From JACQFK01 sp036383955 (GTDB taxonomy: Bacteria > Planctomycetota > MHYJ01 > JACPRB01): DNA of 64,000 nt. Below are positions 1-8,721 of this stretch, piece by piece. The notes under the pieces were generated by a model, which did not search any database, was not told the origin of the DNA, and saw only the letters and a list, made by a program, of their open reading frames with translations. The DNA is taken from positions 16,343 through 80,342 of the forward strand of contig DASVNH010000173.1 in the NCBI GenBank assembly GCA_036383955.1, read 5' to 3'. Position numbers and translations under genes: made by a program. Each line of letters begins with the position of its first letter. Within the stretch, counting starts at the first letter, position 1.

Positions 1-597
1 CGCTACAACGACCTCCTCCACCAGAACACCGAGCACAAGATGCGCGAGGAGGTCATGGAGCTCCGCCAGAAGGCCGAGAAGGAGCTCGAGGAGACGCTCG
101 GGCAGCTCAAGCAGCAGATCGAGCAGGAAGTCCGGCGCCTCAGCGTCGCCCAGCGGGAGAAGCAGGACAAGGACTTCAGCGCCCAGCACGAGCGCTTCAT
201 GCGGGAGGTCGAGGCGCACACCCTCTTCCTGCAGGCCAACTTCCTGCACAGCCGGGGACGTCCGGAGGAAGCCCTCAAGATCTACAAGAAGCTGCTCGTC
301 GTGAAGCCGGACCACCAGGTCGCCTGGGAGCGCATGGGCAACGCCTATCGCGAGCTCATGCGCTACGACGAGGCCATCGAGTCCTACCAGAAGGCCATCG
401 AGCTGGACCGCGACGACCCCTCCTCCTACTACAACCTGGCGGCGACCTACGCCCGCCAGCGCAAGAAGGAGAAGATGCTCGAGACCCTCGGGCTCGCCAT
501 CAAGAACGACGGCGAGTTCAAGGACGAGGCCCTCAACGACCCGGCCTTCCGCGACTACTGGAACGACCCGGCCTTCAAGGACCTGGCCGAAGGGTAG
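1..597 (+). CDS. TPR-repeat protein, 5' end cut off by the window
   Basis: The reading frame is open from base 1, so the true start lies upstream; 198 residues are visible. The first ~60 residues are charged, Glu/Lys/Gln-rich and heptad-like, suggesting a coiled coil. From about residue 88 come at least two tetratricopeptide repeats, with the usual small/large residue pattern (for example AWERMGNAYRELMRYDEAI and SSYYNLAATYARQ), then a short tail with a repeated NDPAF motif. TPR arrays are protein-binding scaffolds; no enzymatic domain is visible. It converges on the DUF4139 gene across a 55-base spacer. The partner and function cannot be inferred from this fragment. Confidence 0.85.
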   Translation, partial: RYNDLLHQNTEHKMREEVMELRQKAEKELEETLGQLKQQIEQEVRRLSVAQREKQDKDFSAQHERFMREVEAHTLFLQANFLHSRGRPEEALKIYKKLLVVKPDHQVAWERMGNAYRELMRYDEAIESYQKAIELDRDDPSSYYNLAATYARQRKKEKMLETLGLAIKNDGEFKDEALNDPAFRDYWNDPAFKDLAEG

Positions 598-600
598 AAT

Positions 601-640
601 CCGGAATCCAGAATCCAGAGGACCGGCCTGAGATCCGGTC
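601..640. repeat. Partial GAATCC-type repeat and small hairpin between convergent genes
   Basis: Bases 601-618 carry a short version of the heptamer-based repeat found in full at 2765-2791, 2844-2870 and 10377-10403. It is followed by a hairpin at 621-640 (GACCGG, 8-base loop, CCGGTC). It lies between convergent stops at 597 and 653, so it may act as a terminator, although there is no T-tract. Confidence 0.4.
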
Positions 641-652
641 GATCCGCTACAA

Positions 653-2692
653 CTAGTCCTCGCGGAACTCCTGGACTTTCTTCGCCAGCTCGCGCTCCAG
701 GGCGGCCCGCTGCTGGCCCTTCTCCTTGAGCAGGCCCTTGATCTGCTCCTGGCGGGTGTCGGAGTCCTGCAGCCGCGTGAGATACTTGCGGCGCATCTCC
801 AGCTCGGCCGCGTCGGCCCGCAGCACCCCGAGATTCTGGCGGATCCGCGCGTCGTCTTCGCCCAGCCGCGCGCGCTCCTGGTTCAGCTCCGCCTCCTCCT
901 GCCGCAGGCGGTTGATCTCCCCCTGCGTCTGGGCGAGGTCGGCCAGGAACTTCTTCGCGACGTCCGACAGGTAGCGCTGCGTCGCGTAGTAGCGGATCGT
1001 CTCCGCCGGCGTCTGGATCAGGGCCACCGTCGTCGACACCGGCTGCGTCTCCCGGATCCGGTGCTCCAGGGCGCCGCCCGTCTTGAGCTCGATCCGGAAA
1101 CGGTACTGACCGAGCGGCTCCTCGTCGGGCTTCGCCGGCTCGGCCAGCGTGAAGCCGCCGTGGCGGGCGTGGTCGAGGTGGAGCACGACGTCCTTCGCCA
1201 GCTGGTTCTTGAGCGCGTAGACGGTCTCGAGGTTCTGCGTGTGGGTCAGCGTGAGCACGCCGTTGGCGATCCGGCCGCGCGTCACCGGGTCGTTCCGGTG
1301 GTTGACCTTCGTCTCGACCGTGACGCCCGCCTCGACGGCGAACGAGATCATCTCCTTCATGTCCTTCTTCAGGACCCGGCGGAGCAGCCCTTCGCCGACG
1401 CAGGTCGAGCCGTCGAAGACCGTCACCGGCCCCGCCTCGAGCGTGAGCGCCGTGGCGTTCTTGAGATACGCGCTGTTGAGCGGCCGGTCGCCGGCCCCCG
1501 GCCTCCAGTACAGGACCCGGTCGGCGGTCTCGAGCCGCTCGGACAGGATCGGCACCAGCGCCGCCTGGCCGCGCTTCACGCTGACCTTCTCCTTGGACTG
1601 GTAGGCGAAGAGGTCGCCGACTTCGACGCCCTCCGCCGCCGGCACGACGGCGTTCTCGAGCGCCTCGGCGAGCGTGGCGGCCTTGCGGGCCGGCGCGGCC
1701 GCGAATTCGCGCTCCTCATCGGCGGCCTTGTCCTTCTTCTCCATCCCGCGCATGCGGTTGGCCGCGCCCCCCGGGGCGGGGGCCTGGGGCGCCCGCGCGA
1801 GGGCGTCCATCGGCTTCGGCGCGGCGGTCACGCCGACGGGGATCTCGTGCCGCTCCGGGTAGTAGGCCGTGTAGAGGTCCATGACGAAGCTCATCGGGCT
1901 GCCGGCCACGAACGAGACGTCGACGTTGTCCCAGTCCTCGTCCGTGGTGTTCTCCAGGATCGCCCAGCCCTGCAGGAGCGGCTTCTGGCCGTCCTGGAAG
2001 AGGAGGCGGTACGAGGTCTTCCAGATCGGCGTCTCGATGATGTAGCCGACCCGGACGGTCCGCTCGCCGTTGCCCTGGGTGTCGAGCACCACGCTCTTGC
2101 GGTCGGAGTACTTGGACTTCAGCGTGATGTCGAGGAGCCGCTTGAGGTCTTTTTGCAGGCCCTCGTCGAGCAGCCGGAGCCCGCTCATCTCGAGGAGGTC
2201 GACGGGCTGGATCTTGCCGTCGTCGCGGAAGAGGACGAGCTTGTAGGAGGTCGTGTTGCCGCTCGGCGTCTGCCGGACGACGGGCTCGATGCCGACCACG
2301 CTGCCCACGATCGTCTCGCCGCCGATCGTGACCTCGACCCGCGCGCCCTTGAGCTGCATGAGGAACTGGGTGAGGGCGTTCTGCTCGGGGACGCGGATGA
2401 GGATGTCCTCGAGCTGCTTGGACAGCGGGTCCTTCGTGTCGTAGGAGATGGCGGCGACGCGGCCGCCGTCGAGGTCGACCGCGTACAGCGACTTGAGGAG
2501 GTCCTTCATCTGCGCCGACTTGAAGGCGAGGACCACCTTCTGGTTGTCCTTCACCTTGCCTTCGCGCTCGAAGTAGCCGACGCCGTGCTTGTAGACGACG
2601 ATCTTCTTCACGGCGAGCTGGGAGTCTTTCTTTCCGACGTCCTGGGCCATCAACGGGAGGGCCAGAACGAGAGCGGCGGCGGCGATCTTCAT
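653..2692 (-). CDS. Secreted DUF4139-family protein
   Basis: A 679-residue protein with a classical signal peptide (MKIAAAALVLALPLMAQ). The body resembles DUF4139 proteins: a beta-rich N-terminal part containing KHGVGYFER, a central GYIIETPIWKTSYRLLF segment (about residues 216-232) and a WAILENTTDEDWDNV stretch, all typical of that family. A Pro/Ala-rich linker (about 290-345) precedes a second beta-rich half, and the last ~100 residues form a predicted coiled coil (Glu/Arg/Leu/Gln-rich). The family has no assigned biochemical role. ATG start; the bases before it (GAGGAGAACCCCCC in the coding sense) contain a Shine-Dalgarno-like GAGGAG. The next gene upstream on this strand is separated by a long inverted repeat, so this is probably a separate unit. 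Confidence 0.8.
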   Translation of the reverse strand: MKIAAAALVLALPLMAQDVGKKDSQLAVKKIVVYKHGVGYFEREGKVKDNQKVVLAFKSAQMKDLLKSLYAVDLDGGRVAAISYDTKDPLSKQLEDILIRVPEQNALTQFLMQLKGARVEVTIGGETIVGSVVGIEPVVRQTPSGNTTSYKLVLFRDDGKIQPVDLLEMSGLRLLDEGLQKDLKRLLDITLKSKYSDRKSVVLDTQGNGERTVRVGYIIETPIWKTSYRLLFQDGQKPLLQGWAILENTTDEDWDNVDVSFVAGSPMSFVMDLYTAYYPERHEIPVGVTAAPKPMDALARAPQAPAPGGAANRMRGMEKKDKAADEEREFAAAPARKAATLAEALENAVVPAAEGVEVGDLFAYQSKEKVSVKRGQAALVPILSERLETADRVLYWRPGAGDRPLNSAYLKNATALTLEAGPVTVFDGSTCVGEGLLRRVLKKDMKEMISFAVEAGVTVETKVNHRNDPVTRGRIANGVLTLTHTQNLETVYALKNQLAKDVVLHLDHARHGGFTLAEPAKPDEEPLGQYRFRIELKTGGALEHRIRETQPVSTTVALIQTPAETIRYYATQRYLSDVAKKFLADLAQTQGEINRLRQEEAELNQERARLGEDDARIRQNLGVLRADAAELEMRRKYLTRLQDSDTRQEQIKGLLKEKGQQRAALERELAKKVQEFRED

Positions 2693-2764
2693 GGGGGGTT
2701 CTCCTCAGGCGATAGTCTATCCGCGGCTTGGACGGAGCGGGGAGGGGGAGGGTTCCATAAACCG

Positions 2765-2870
2765 GAATCCGGAATCCAGAATCCGGAAGCCGGAAGAGGG
2801 TTCCCCCCGTTCCCCCCCGGGGGGGCAGGGGGGACTCCCTTCTGGCTTCCGGATTCTGGATTCCGGATTC
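2765..2870. repeat. Long inverted repeat with perfect 27-bp arms
   Basis: Arms at 2765-2791 and 2844-2870 are exact reverse complements. Each is built from near-identical heptamers (GAATCCG, GAATCCA, GAATCCG, then GAAGCC). The loop is a run of C, then G, then G again (about 2801-2835). The right arm touches the stop codon of the permease gene at 2871. In RNA it would form a very stable hairpin, so termination or 3'-end protection of the efflux operon mRNA is likely. The same 27-mer occurs at 10377-10403. Confidence 0.85.
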
Positions 2871-4109
2871 TTACTCGTAACGGAGGGCGTCGACCGGATT
2901 CAGGCGCGAGGCCTTGTAGGCGGGGTAGAGGCCGAAGAAGACGCCGACGACCACGGAGAAGACGAAGGCGACGACGATCGACTCGGGGGAGATGACGGAC
3001 GTCCAGGGATTGCCGCCGGACATGGCCTTGAGGAAGGGGAGCCGGGGCAGGAACTCGCTGCCGGCGACGCCGGCGCCGATGCCGATCAGGCCTCCCATGA
3101 GGCTGATGGTCATGGACTCGATGAGGAACTGGAGGAGGATGGCGCTCCGGCGGGCGCCGATGGCCTTGCGGATGCCGATCTCGCGGGTGCGTTCGGTGAC
3201 GGAGACGAGCATGATGTTCATGATGCCGATGCCGCCGACGAGGAGGGAGACCATGGCGATGCAGACGAGCAGGAGCGAGAAGGCGCCGGTGGCGGCCTGC
3301 ATGCCGTCCTGCATCTCCTTCATGGAGCCGAGCTGGAAGTCCGGGTCCATGTTCGCGGTGATGCGGTGGCGCCGGCGCAGCTCCTCCTCGATGTCCTCGA
3401 GGACGGCGGGGATGTTCTTGGCCTCGTCCACGGACACGGTGATCTGGCTGAGGTAGCGGCGGTTGAACAGGCGATAGAGCGCGGTGGTCGCCGGGACGTA
3501 GATGCAGTCGTCGAGGCGCGCCCAGTTGTCGCCGCCCTTCATGGCCAGCACGCCGATGACCTGGAAGTTCTTCCGGTCGATCTGGATCATGCGGCCGATC
3601 GGGTCGATGTTCTCGAAGAGCTCGAAGGCGATCTTGCCGCCCAGCACGGCCACGCGCGTCCGCCCGAGGACGGCCGCCTTGTCGAAGAACTCGCCCTTCT
3701 CGACCGTGAAGTCGCGGGCCCGCAGGATGGACGGCGAGGTCCCGTTCACGCTCGCGCTGAGGTTCCGGCTCATGAACTTCACCTGGAAGGAGCGCCGGAC
3801 CTCCGGGGCCGTCACCGCCACGTTCTCCAGCGTCGCCAGCGCGTCGCAGTCCTCGAGCGTGAGCGTCTCCGCCGAGGAGGTCTTCGCCGCGCTGGAGCCC
3901 ATCGAGCGCGTCCCCGGCCAGACGAAGATCAGGTTCACGCCGAGCTTCGAGATCGAGTCCTCGACGCGCGCCTGCGCCCCCTTGCCCAGCGCCACCACCA
4001 TGATCACGGCCATCACGCCGATCACGATGCCCAGCACCGCCAGCACCGAGCGCAGCTTGTTCGCCGCCAGGGCGGTCAGCGCCACCTTGATCGCGCGGAG
4101 GAAGCTCAC
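2871..4109 (-). CDS. MacB-like ABC transporter permease (FtsX domain)
   Basis: 412 residues with the four-helix MacB/FtsX topology: one membrane segment near the N-terminus (about residues 19-42, RSVLAVLGIVIGVMAVIMVV), a periplasmic MacB-PCD-type domain (about 50-270), then three C-terminal helices. The conserved FtsX signature follows the second helix (TERTREIGIRKAIGARR). It would work with the ATPase at 4106-4786, with which it overlaps by four bases (ATGA), and with the adaptor at 4786-6036, as a tripartite efflux or lipoprotein/peptide export machine of the MacAB type. No TolC-like gene is visible in the window. The substrate cannot be read from sequence. Confidence 0.92.
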   Translation of the reverse strand: MSFLRAIKVALTALAANKLRSVLAVLGIVIGVMAVIMVVALGKGAQARVEDSISKLGVNLIFVWPGTRSMGSSAAKTSSAETLTLEDCDALATLENVAVTAPEVRRSFQVKFMSRNLSASVNGTSPSILRARDFTVEKGEFFDKAAVLGRTRVAVLGGKIAFELFENIDPIGRMIQIDRKNFQVIGVLAMKGGDNWARLDDCIYVPATTALYRLFNRRYLSQITVSVDEAKNIPAVLEDIEEELRRRHRITANMDPDFQLGSMKEMQDGMQAATGAFSLLLVCIAMVSLLVGGIGIMNIMLVSVTERTREIGIRKAIGARRSAILLQFLIESMTISLMGGLIGIGAGVAGSEFLPRLPFLKAMSGGNPWTSVISPESIVVAFVFSVVVGVFFGLYPAYKASRLNPVDALRYE

Positions 4110-4786
4110 GCTTTCCCGACCTCCTCCAGGCGCTCCACGCGGCCGTCGCGCATGTGGATCACCCGCTGGGCCCGCCGCGCGACGCCGTGGTCGTGCGTGA
4201 CGAGCAGGAGGGTCGCCCCGTTGCGGTGGAGGCCGTCGAAGATGTCCAGGATCTCGACGCCCGTCTTCGAGTCCAGGTTGCCCGTGGGCTCGTCGGCGAG
4301 GATGAGGGCGGGATTGGTGACGACGGCCCGGGCGATGGCGACGCGCTGGCGCTCGCCGCCCGAGAGCTGGTTGGGCCGGTGGTGGCTCCGCTGGGCGAGG
4401 CCGACGGAGTCCAGCGCGGCGAGCGCGGCCTGGCGCGCGGGGCGGCCCTGGTAGTGCAGGGGCAGCTCGACGTTCTCGAGCGCGGAGGTGCGGGAGAGCA
4501 GGTTGAAGGTCTGGAAGACGAAGCCGATGCGCTGGCCCCGGACGTCGGCCAGCTGGTCCTCGCTCAGCGTCGAGACCTCGCGGTCCTCGATGAAGTACTT
4601 GCCGCCGCTGGGGACGTCGAGGCAGCCCAGGATGTTCATGAGCGTGGACTTTCCCGAGCCGGACGGGCCCATGAGAGCGACGTACTCGCCGGCGCGGACC
4701 TCGAGGTCGACGCCCTTGAGGACCTCGACGTCCACGTCGCCGAGGCGGTAGGTCTTGACGATGCTTTCGGCGCGGATGACGGACAT
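4106..4786 (-). CDS. MacB/LolD-type ABC transporter ATP-binding protein
   Basis: 226 residues, the usual length for a stand-alone LolD-class ATPase. Visible motifs are Walker A GPSGSGKST (residues 40-48), the Q-loop (FQTFNLL), signature LSGGERQRVAIARA (141-154), Walker B LILADEPTGNLDS (161-173) and the switch His (LLVTHDH). MacB-type systems use this ATPase to drive conformational changes in a periplasm-spanning assembly rather than bulk transport through the membrane. It is the second gene of the operon: its start codon overlaps the adaptor stop by one base (TGATG) and its stop overlaps the permease start by four bases. In classical MacB the ATPase and permease are fused; here they are separate. 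Confidence 0.95.
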   Translation of the reverse strand: MSVIRAESIVKTYRLGDVDVEVLKGVDLEVRAGEYVALMGPSGSGKSTLMNILGCLDVPSGGKYFIEDREVSTLSEDQLADVRGQRIGFVFQTFNLLSRTSALENVELPLHYQGRPARQAALAALDSVGLAQRSHHRPNQLSGGERQRVAIARAVVTNPALILADEPTGNLDSKTGVEILDIFDGLHRNGATLLLVTHDHGVARRAQRVIHMRDGRVERLEEVGKA

Positions 4787-6036
4787 CAGAAGCGCAGCCG
4801 GCCTCCGCGGCCGCCCTTCGCGTCCTTCGGGTCGGGGATGCTGGTGTGGGTGACGAAGACCTCGGCGTCGGCGTCGAGCCCCTCGAGGATCTCGGCCTTG
4901 ACGCCGTTGTCGAGGCCGATCTTCACGGGGAGGGGCTTGGACTTGTCGCCGTCGGGGACGTAGACGACGGTCTTGCCCTTTTCCATCTTGACGGCCTCGC
5001 TGGCGATGAGGAGGGCGTCCTTCTTCTCGGCCACGCGGACGTTCACGGAGGCCGTCATGCCGGGATAGGCCTTGCCGAAGACCTCGCCTTCGATGCCGAC
5101 GCGGACCTTGAAGACGATGACGTTGGAGTCGATCTCGCCCTTGGGGAGGATGAGGTCGACGCGGCCCTTGAACTTCTCGCTGCCCCCGGAGAGCAGGGAG
5201 ACCTCGGCCTTCTGGCCCTTGCGCACCTTGGCGATGTCGGTCTCGTCGATGTTGGCCTCGACGTAGAGCTTGGAGACGTCGGCCACGATCGCGATGGCGG
5301 TGCCGCCGGCGGTGGCGGAGATGCCGCTGGCGACGATCTGGCCCTCCTCGACGAGCTTCTTGAGGAGGATGCCCTTGATGGGGCTGAGGAGCTCGGTGTC
5401 GCGGAGGCGCTCGCGGGCGTCGTCGACGGAGACGCGGGCCTTGAGGACCTCGGCCTCGGCGAGCTTGATGTCGCCCTCGCGGCGGCCCTTGATGAGGCCG
5501 AGGGCGGCTTCGGTCTGCTTGGTCCGCTCCTCCGCGAGGCGCGCGGCGAGGCGGTAGCCGGAGAGCTCGCTGACGGTGACGAGGTCGGAGGTCTTCTCGG
5601 CGCGGGAGAGCTCGGACTTCTTCTGGGCCTCCTCTTCCCGGGCGGCCGCGAACTCGCTCTCGGTGCGCTTGAGGTCGGCCTCGACCTGCAGGCGGGTGCG
5701 GGCCAGGTTGGCCTCGGCCGAGAGCAGGTTGGATTCCTGCAGGCTGAGGTTCCGCTGCTCGACCTTCTTGTCGAGCTCGGCGATCAGCTCGCCGGCCTCG
5801 ACGGGCTCCCCCGGCAGCTTCTGGAAGCGAACGACCTGTCCGGAGGCCTTGGACTTGAGCTCCACTTCCTTCACGGGTTTGATGTCGCCGGTGGCGGAGA
5901 CGTTCAGGACGATGTCGCCGCGCTCGACCTTGGTGCGCTTGGTCTCGACCTTGGCGCCGGGAGGCGCGGAAGCCCCGCAGCCCCCCGCGAGGAGGGCGGC
6001 GAGAAGAGCCGCGGGCGTCGCGAACGATCGTCTCAT
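4786..6036 (-). CDS. HlyD/MacA-family periplasmic adaptor, predicted lipoprotein
   Basis: 416 residues. The signal sequence ends in a lipobox (LLAGGC, Cys20), so the protein is probably lipid-anchored. A biotinyl-lipoyl-like half-motif (KSKASGQVVRFQKLPGEPVEAGELIAELD) is followed by a long charged coiled-coil hairpin (about 95-205), the second lipoyl half (LLSPIKGILLKKLVEEGQIVASG), then beta-barrel and membrane-proximal domains. This is the MacA/RND adaptor layout. It is the first gene of the adaptor-ATPase-permease operon, starting at ATG 6036 just inside an AT-rich patch (TATACCCCTCTATATA) that probably holds its promoter. The coiled-coil hairpin would contact an outer-membrane channel encoded elsewhere. 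Confidence 0.92.
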   Translation of the reverse strand: MRRSFATPAALLAALLAGGCGASAPPGAKVETKRTKVERGDIVLNVSATGDIKPVKEVELKSKASGQVVRFQKLPGEPVEAGELIAELDKKVEQRNLSLQESNLLSAEANLARTRLQVEADLKRTESEFAAAREEEAQKKSELSRAEKTSDLVTVSELSGYRLAARLAEERTKQTEAALGLIKGRREGDIKLAEAEVLKARVSVDDARERLRDTELLSPIKGILLKKLVEEGQIVASGISATAGGTAIAIVADVSKLYVEANIDETDIAKVRKGQKAEVSLLSGGSEKFKGRVDLILPKGEIDSNVIVFKVRVGIEGEVFGKAYPGMTASVNVRVAEKKDALLIASEAVKMEKGKTVVYVPDGDKSKPLPVKIGLDNGVKAEILEGLDADAEVFVTHTSIPDPKDAKGGRGGRLRF

Positions 6037-6083
6037 GGGTGCCTGCAGTATACCCCTCTATATACGGGGGCGGCGGAGGCCCG

Positions 6084-6209
6084 TGAATCCGAAACCGGAA
6101 CCGGATCCGAAACGGGAGCCGGCGGAGCGTTGGACCCGCCGAGGCGCCGCATTATTCCCCGCCGCGCCCCCGGTTCCGGGTCCGGTTCCGGGTCCGGGGT
6201 CCGGGGTCC
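6084..6209. repeat. Imperfect inverted repeat of CCGGAACCGGA/CCGGTTCCGGGT units
   Basis: The spacer between the adaptor gene (start 6036) and the diguanylate-cyclase gene (stop 6211) contains CCGGAACCGGATCCG-like units on the left and two CCGGTTCCGGGT units on the right, which can pair with mismatches. It probably terminates or protects the upstream-strand transcript ending at 6211. It belongs to the same style of simple-unit hairpin seen at other gene ends here, but with a different sequence. Confidence 0.5.
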
Positions 6210-6210
6210 G

Positions 6211-8607
6211 CTAGGTCTTGTTGGGCTCGTTCGCCGGCGGCGTGTACTTGCCGCAGACGGCGTCGCGGCCGGACCGCTTGGCGGTGTGGACGGCCTCGTC
6301 GACGGCCCGCAGCAGCTCGTCGCTGGTGCGGACGCCGGCGTGGTGGCCGGTCACGCCGACGGAGAGGGTCAGGCGCAGCGGCTTCGAGGGGTCGTGGGCG
6401 TTGCTGAACGGCGTGTTGCGGACCACCTGCCGCAGGGCCTCGGCCTTGGCCAGGCCGTTCTCGTAGCTCGTTTCCGGCATGAGCACGGCGAACTCGTCGC
6501 CGCCGTAGCGGCAGACGAAGTCGACTTCCCGGGTGTGCGAGCGGAACAGGCGGGCGGCCTCGACCAGGACCTGGTCGCCCTGCTTGTAGCTCATCCGGTC
6601 GTTGATCTCCTTGAAGTGGTCGATGTCGATCAGCACCAGCGAGAGGTCGCGGCCGTAACGGATGGCGCGGTTGATCTCGTCGGCGAGCTTGGCGTCGAAA
6701 TAGCGGCGGTTGAAGACGCCGGTGAGGTGGTCGACGATCGACTGCCTCCGGACCTTCTCGTAGAGGTGGAGGTTGTCGACGAGCAGGCCGACGACGTTGG
6801 ACAGCGTTTCGAGCAGGTCGCGGTAGCCCTTGAGGGCGCGCTCGTTGTCCTGGAGGACCTCGATCTCCTTGGGGTGGAAGAAGACCTCCATGACGCCGAT
6901 GTTGCGGTCGCGGCCCTTGAGGGGCAGGACGGCGTCGGCGTTGGTCATGCCGCCGGCGGCCTCGCCGTTGACGACCCGCACCAGGCGGTGGTCGCTGGAG
7001 AGCTGGACCTTGCGGCGGCGCGTCTTGATGGTGGAGTGGACCAGCTCCAGGCCGTCGTCGCGCAGCAGGTAGAAGTTCACGTCGGCGTAGCCGAGGCCCT
7101 CGCGGGCGCAGAGGAACTGGGCGGCCTTCTCGAGCAGCTCCTCCTCGTCGGTGATGTGGAGCAGCTGGGGCGTCAGCTCCGGGACGCGGCGGATCTTCTC
7201 GGTCAGCGCGTAGATGCGCGAGTTCGCGTAGCCGAGCTCCTCGATCTTCTCCCACATCTCCTGTTCGAGCTTCTTGCGCTGGGAGAGGTCGCGGACGGCG
7301 CCGACGACGACGTCCCGCCCGAACAGCGTGATGCGCCGCACCGAGAGCTCGACCGGCCGCTTCTCGCCCGACTTCGCCAGGAGCTTGATGTCGTAGCGCT
7401 CGGCCGGCGTCATCCGCCGCGTCTCGCGCTTCTGCTGGTAGACCGAGAGGCTCTCCCGCGCCACCAGCTTCGACACGGAGACCGCCCCGGAAAGCAGCTC
7501 CTCGCGCGCGTAGCCGGTGAGGCGCTCGAAGCTCGGGTTCACCTCGAGCATCTGCTGGGTGTCGAGGTCGAGCACGTACTGCGGGTCGTTGGAGTTCTCG
7601 AAGAGGATCTGGTAGGTCTCGAGCGTCGGCACCGCCGCCGCCCCCGGATCCGTCGGCCCCGCCTGCTCCAGCGGCGTCAGGAAGCGCTCCGGGATCGGCC
7701 GGCCGTCGACCTCCACCTTCGCGCCCTTCAGGATCGCGTCCACGTGCGTCGACACCTGGATCGCCCCGCCCATCACGTGGTTCGAGCCCAGCGCGATGTG
7801 GGCGGTCCCGACCGCCTTCTCGTCCTCCAGCACGTTGCCCACCACCCCCGCCCGCGGATTGGTCCCGATCCCGAACTCGGCCAGCTGGAACGCGTCGGGC
7901 CCGTGCGGCCCCAGCATCTCCCGCAGCCGCGCGTCGGAGACCTCGACGGCCCGCCCCTTCTCGAAGCGCAGCCGCGCCGGCTCCTTCATCCGCCCCAGGC
8001 CGCCGATCGAGCCGTCGACGACCACCGTCCCCTCCGCCGTGCCTTCGATCGGCGCCAGGCAGACCTCGCCCGGCGGCAGGTTCCCGAAGCTCCCCGGCGC
8101 CGTGAGGTCGCCCACGTCGCGGTACACGCGGCGTCCCCGGCCGATCTCGAACGTCACGTCCGTGCCCGCGGGCGTCGTGATGCGGACCTTCGTGCCCCCC
8201 TCGAGAAGCTTCGCGAGCTCCTCGCTGCGCGCGCGGAGCTCGTCGTAGTCCAGGTCCACCAGCCCCTCGACCCGGGTGACGTCGACGCCCGGCATCGACG
8301 CGATCCGCGCGCCGTGCTTCTCGCAGGCCTCGCGCCGCGCCCGGGTGTGGGTGAGGGACTTCGTGGTCATGAGCACGGAGATGGGAGACTGGCGGAGGGC
8401 GTCGGCGACCGCCCGCGTCGGCTCCTCGCCGTGGGCCCGGCGGGGGGCCGTCGACAGCAGGTCGGTCTCCACCCCCAGCGCCTGGGCGTGGCGCTGGAAC
8501 GCGCGGGCGAACGCCTCCATCGCCGGATCCGTGACCACCAGGACGGACTCCCCGTCCTTGTGGCCCAGGCACCGTTTCAGGATGATCTGGACCGCTCTAG
8601 CCCTCAT
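6211..8607 (-). CDS. Aminopeptidase-M29-like domain fused to PAS, GAF-like and GGDEF domains
   Basis: 798 residues. Residues 1-315 resemble M29 (AmpS/AmpT-type) metallopeptidases: LTHTRARREACEKHGARIASMPG (82-106), RITTPAGTDVTFEI, GNLPPGEVCLAPIEGTAEGT and a C-terminal metal-site region with E244, E261, H270, H288 and D290. A PAS domain follows (about 328-445), then a GAF-like region (about 480-620), then a diguanylate cyclase with intact GGDEF (702-706) and an upstream RxxD inhibitory site (REVD). The protein probably makes c-di-GMP under control of the N-terminal sensor or enzyme. It has a perfect TATAAT box eleven bases before ATG and no Shine-Dalgarno, implying a near-leaderless message. 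Whether the peptidase half is active or only binds a ligand is unknown. Confidence 0.9.
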   Translation of the reverse strand: MRARAVQIILKRCLGHKDGESVLVVTDPAMEAFARAFQRHAQALGVETDLLSTAPRRAHGEEPTRAVADALRQSPISVLMTTKSLTHTRARREACEKHGARIASMPGVDVTRVEGLVDLDYDELRARSEELAKLLEGGTKVRITTPAGTDVTFEIGRGRRVYRDVGDLTAPGSFGNLPPGEVCLAPIEGTAEGTVVVDGSIGGLGRMKEPARLRFEKGRAVEVSDARLREMLGPHGPDAFQLAEFGIGTNPRAGVVGNVLEDEKAVGTAHIALGSNHVMGGAIQVSTHVDAILKGAKVEVDGRPIPERFLTPLEQAGPTDPGAAAVPTLETYQILFENSNDPQYVLDLDTQQMLEVNPSFERLTGYAREELLSGAVSVSKLVARESLSVYQQKRETRRMTPAERYDIKLLAKSGEKRPVELSVRRITLFGRDVVVGAVRDLSQRKKLEQEMWEKIEELGYANSRIYALTEKIRRVPELTPQLLHITDEEELLEKAAQFLCAREGLGYADVNFYLLRDDGLELVHSTIKTRRRKVQLSSDHRLVRVVNGEAAGGMTNADAVLPLKGRDRNIGVMEVFFHPKEIEVLQDNERALKGYRDLLETLSNVVGLLVDNLHLYEKVRRQSIVDHLTGVFNRRYFDAKLADEINRAIRYGRDLSLVLIDIDHFKEINDRMSYKQGDQVLVEAARLFRSHTREVDFVCRYGGDEFAVLMPETSYENGLAKAEALRQVVRNTPFSNAHDPSKPLRLTLSVGVTGHHAGVRTSDELLRAVDEAVHTAKRSGRDAVCGKYTPPANEPNKT

Positions 8608-8618
8608 CGGCGGGGGTA

Positions 8619-8624
8619 ATTATA
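8619..8624 (-). promoter_or_regulatory. -10 box TATAAT for the GGDEF fusion gene
   Basis: A perfect TATAAT on the minus strand ends 11 bases before the ATG at 8607. With normal initiation 6-8 bases downstream, the 5' leader would be only about 4-5 bases, and there is no Shine-Dalgarno. Confidence 0.65.
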
Positions 8625-8705
8625 GCTTAAAATATTCATGGCAACCCATGAATTATTCACGACCGTTCCAACCCTAGCGAACCCGCCCGACCGGCGGGCC
8701 GATGG

Positions 8706-8711
8706 TATACT
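8706..8711 (+). promoter_or_regulatory. -10 box TATACT for the gene starting at 8722
   Basis: TATACT ends 10 bases before a GTG codon. This argues for the GTG at 8722 (or 8725) as the true start, giving a near-leaderless mRNA, rather than the in-frame ATG at 8638, which lies upstream of this box. Confidence 0.55.
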
Positions 8712-8721
8712 TAGCCGCACC

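Noticed and set aside
4846..8619. Very long open frame (over 1200 codons) on the plus strand opposite the efflux and GGDEF genes
   Set aside because: It is antisense to four genes with clear domains, reads as low-complexity Gly/Asp/Val/Leu-rich sequence, and arises from GC-rich codon structure.
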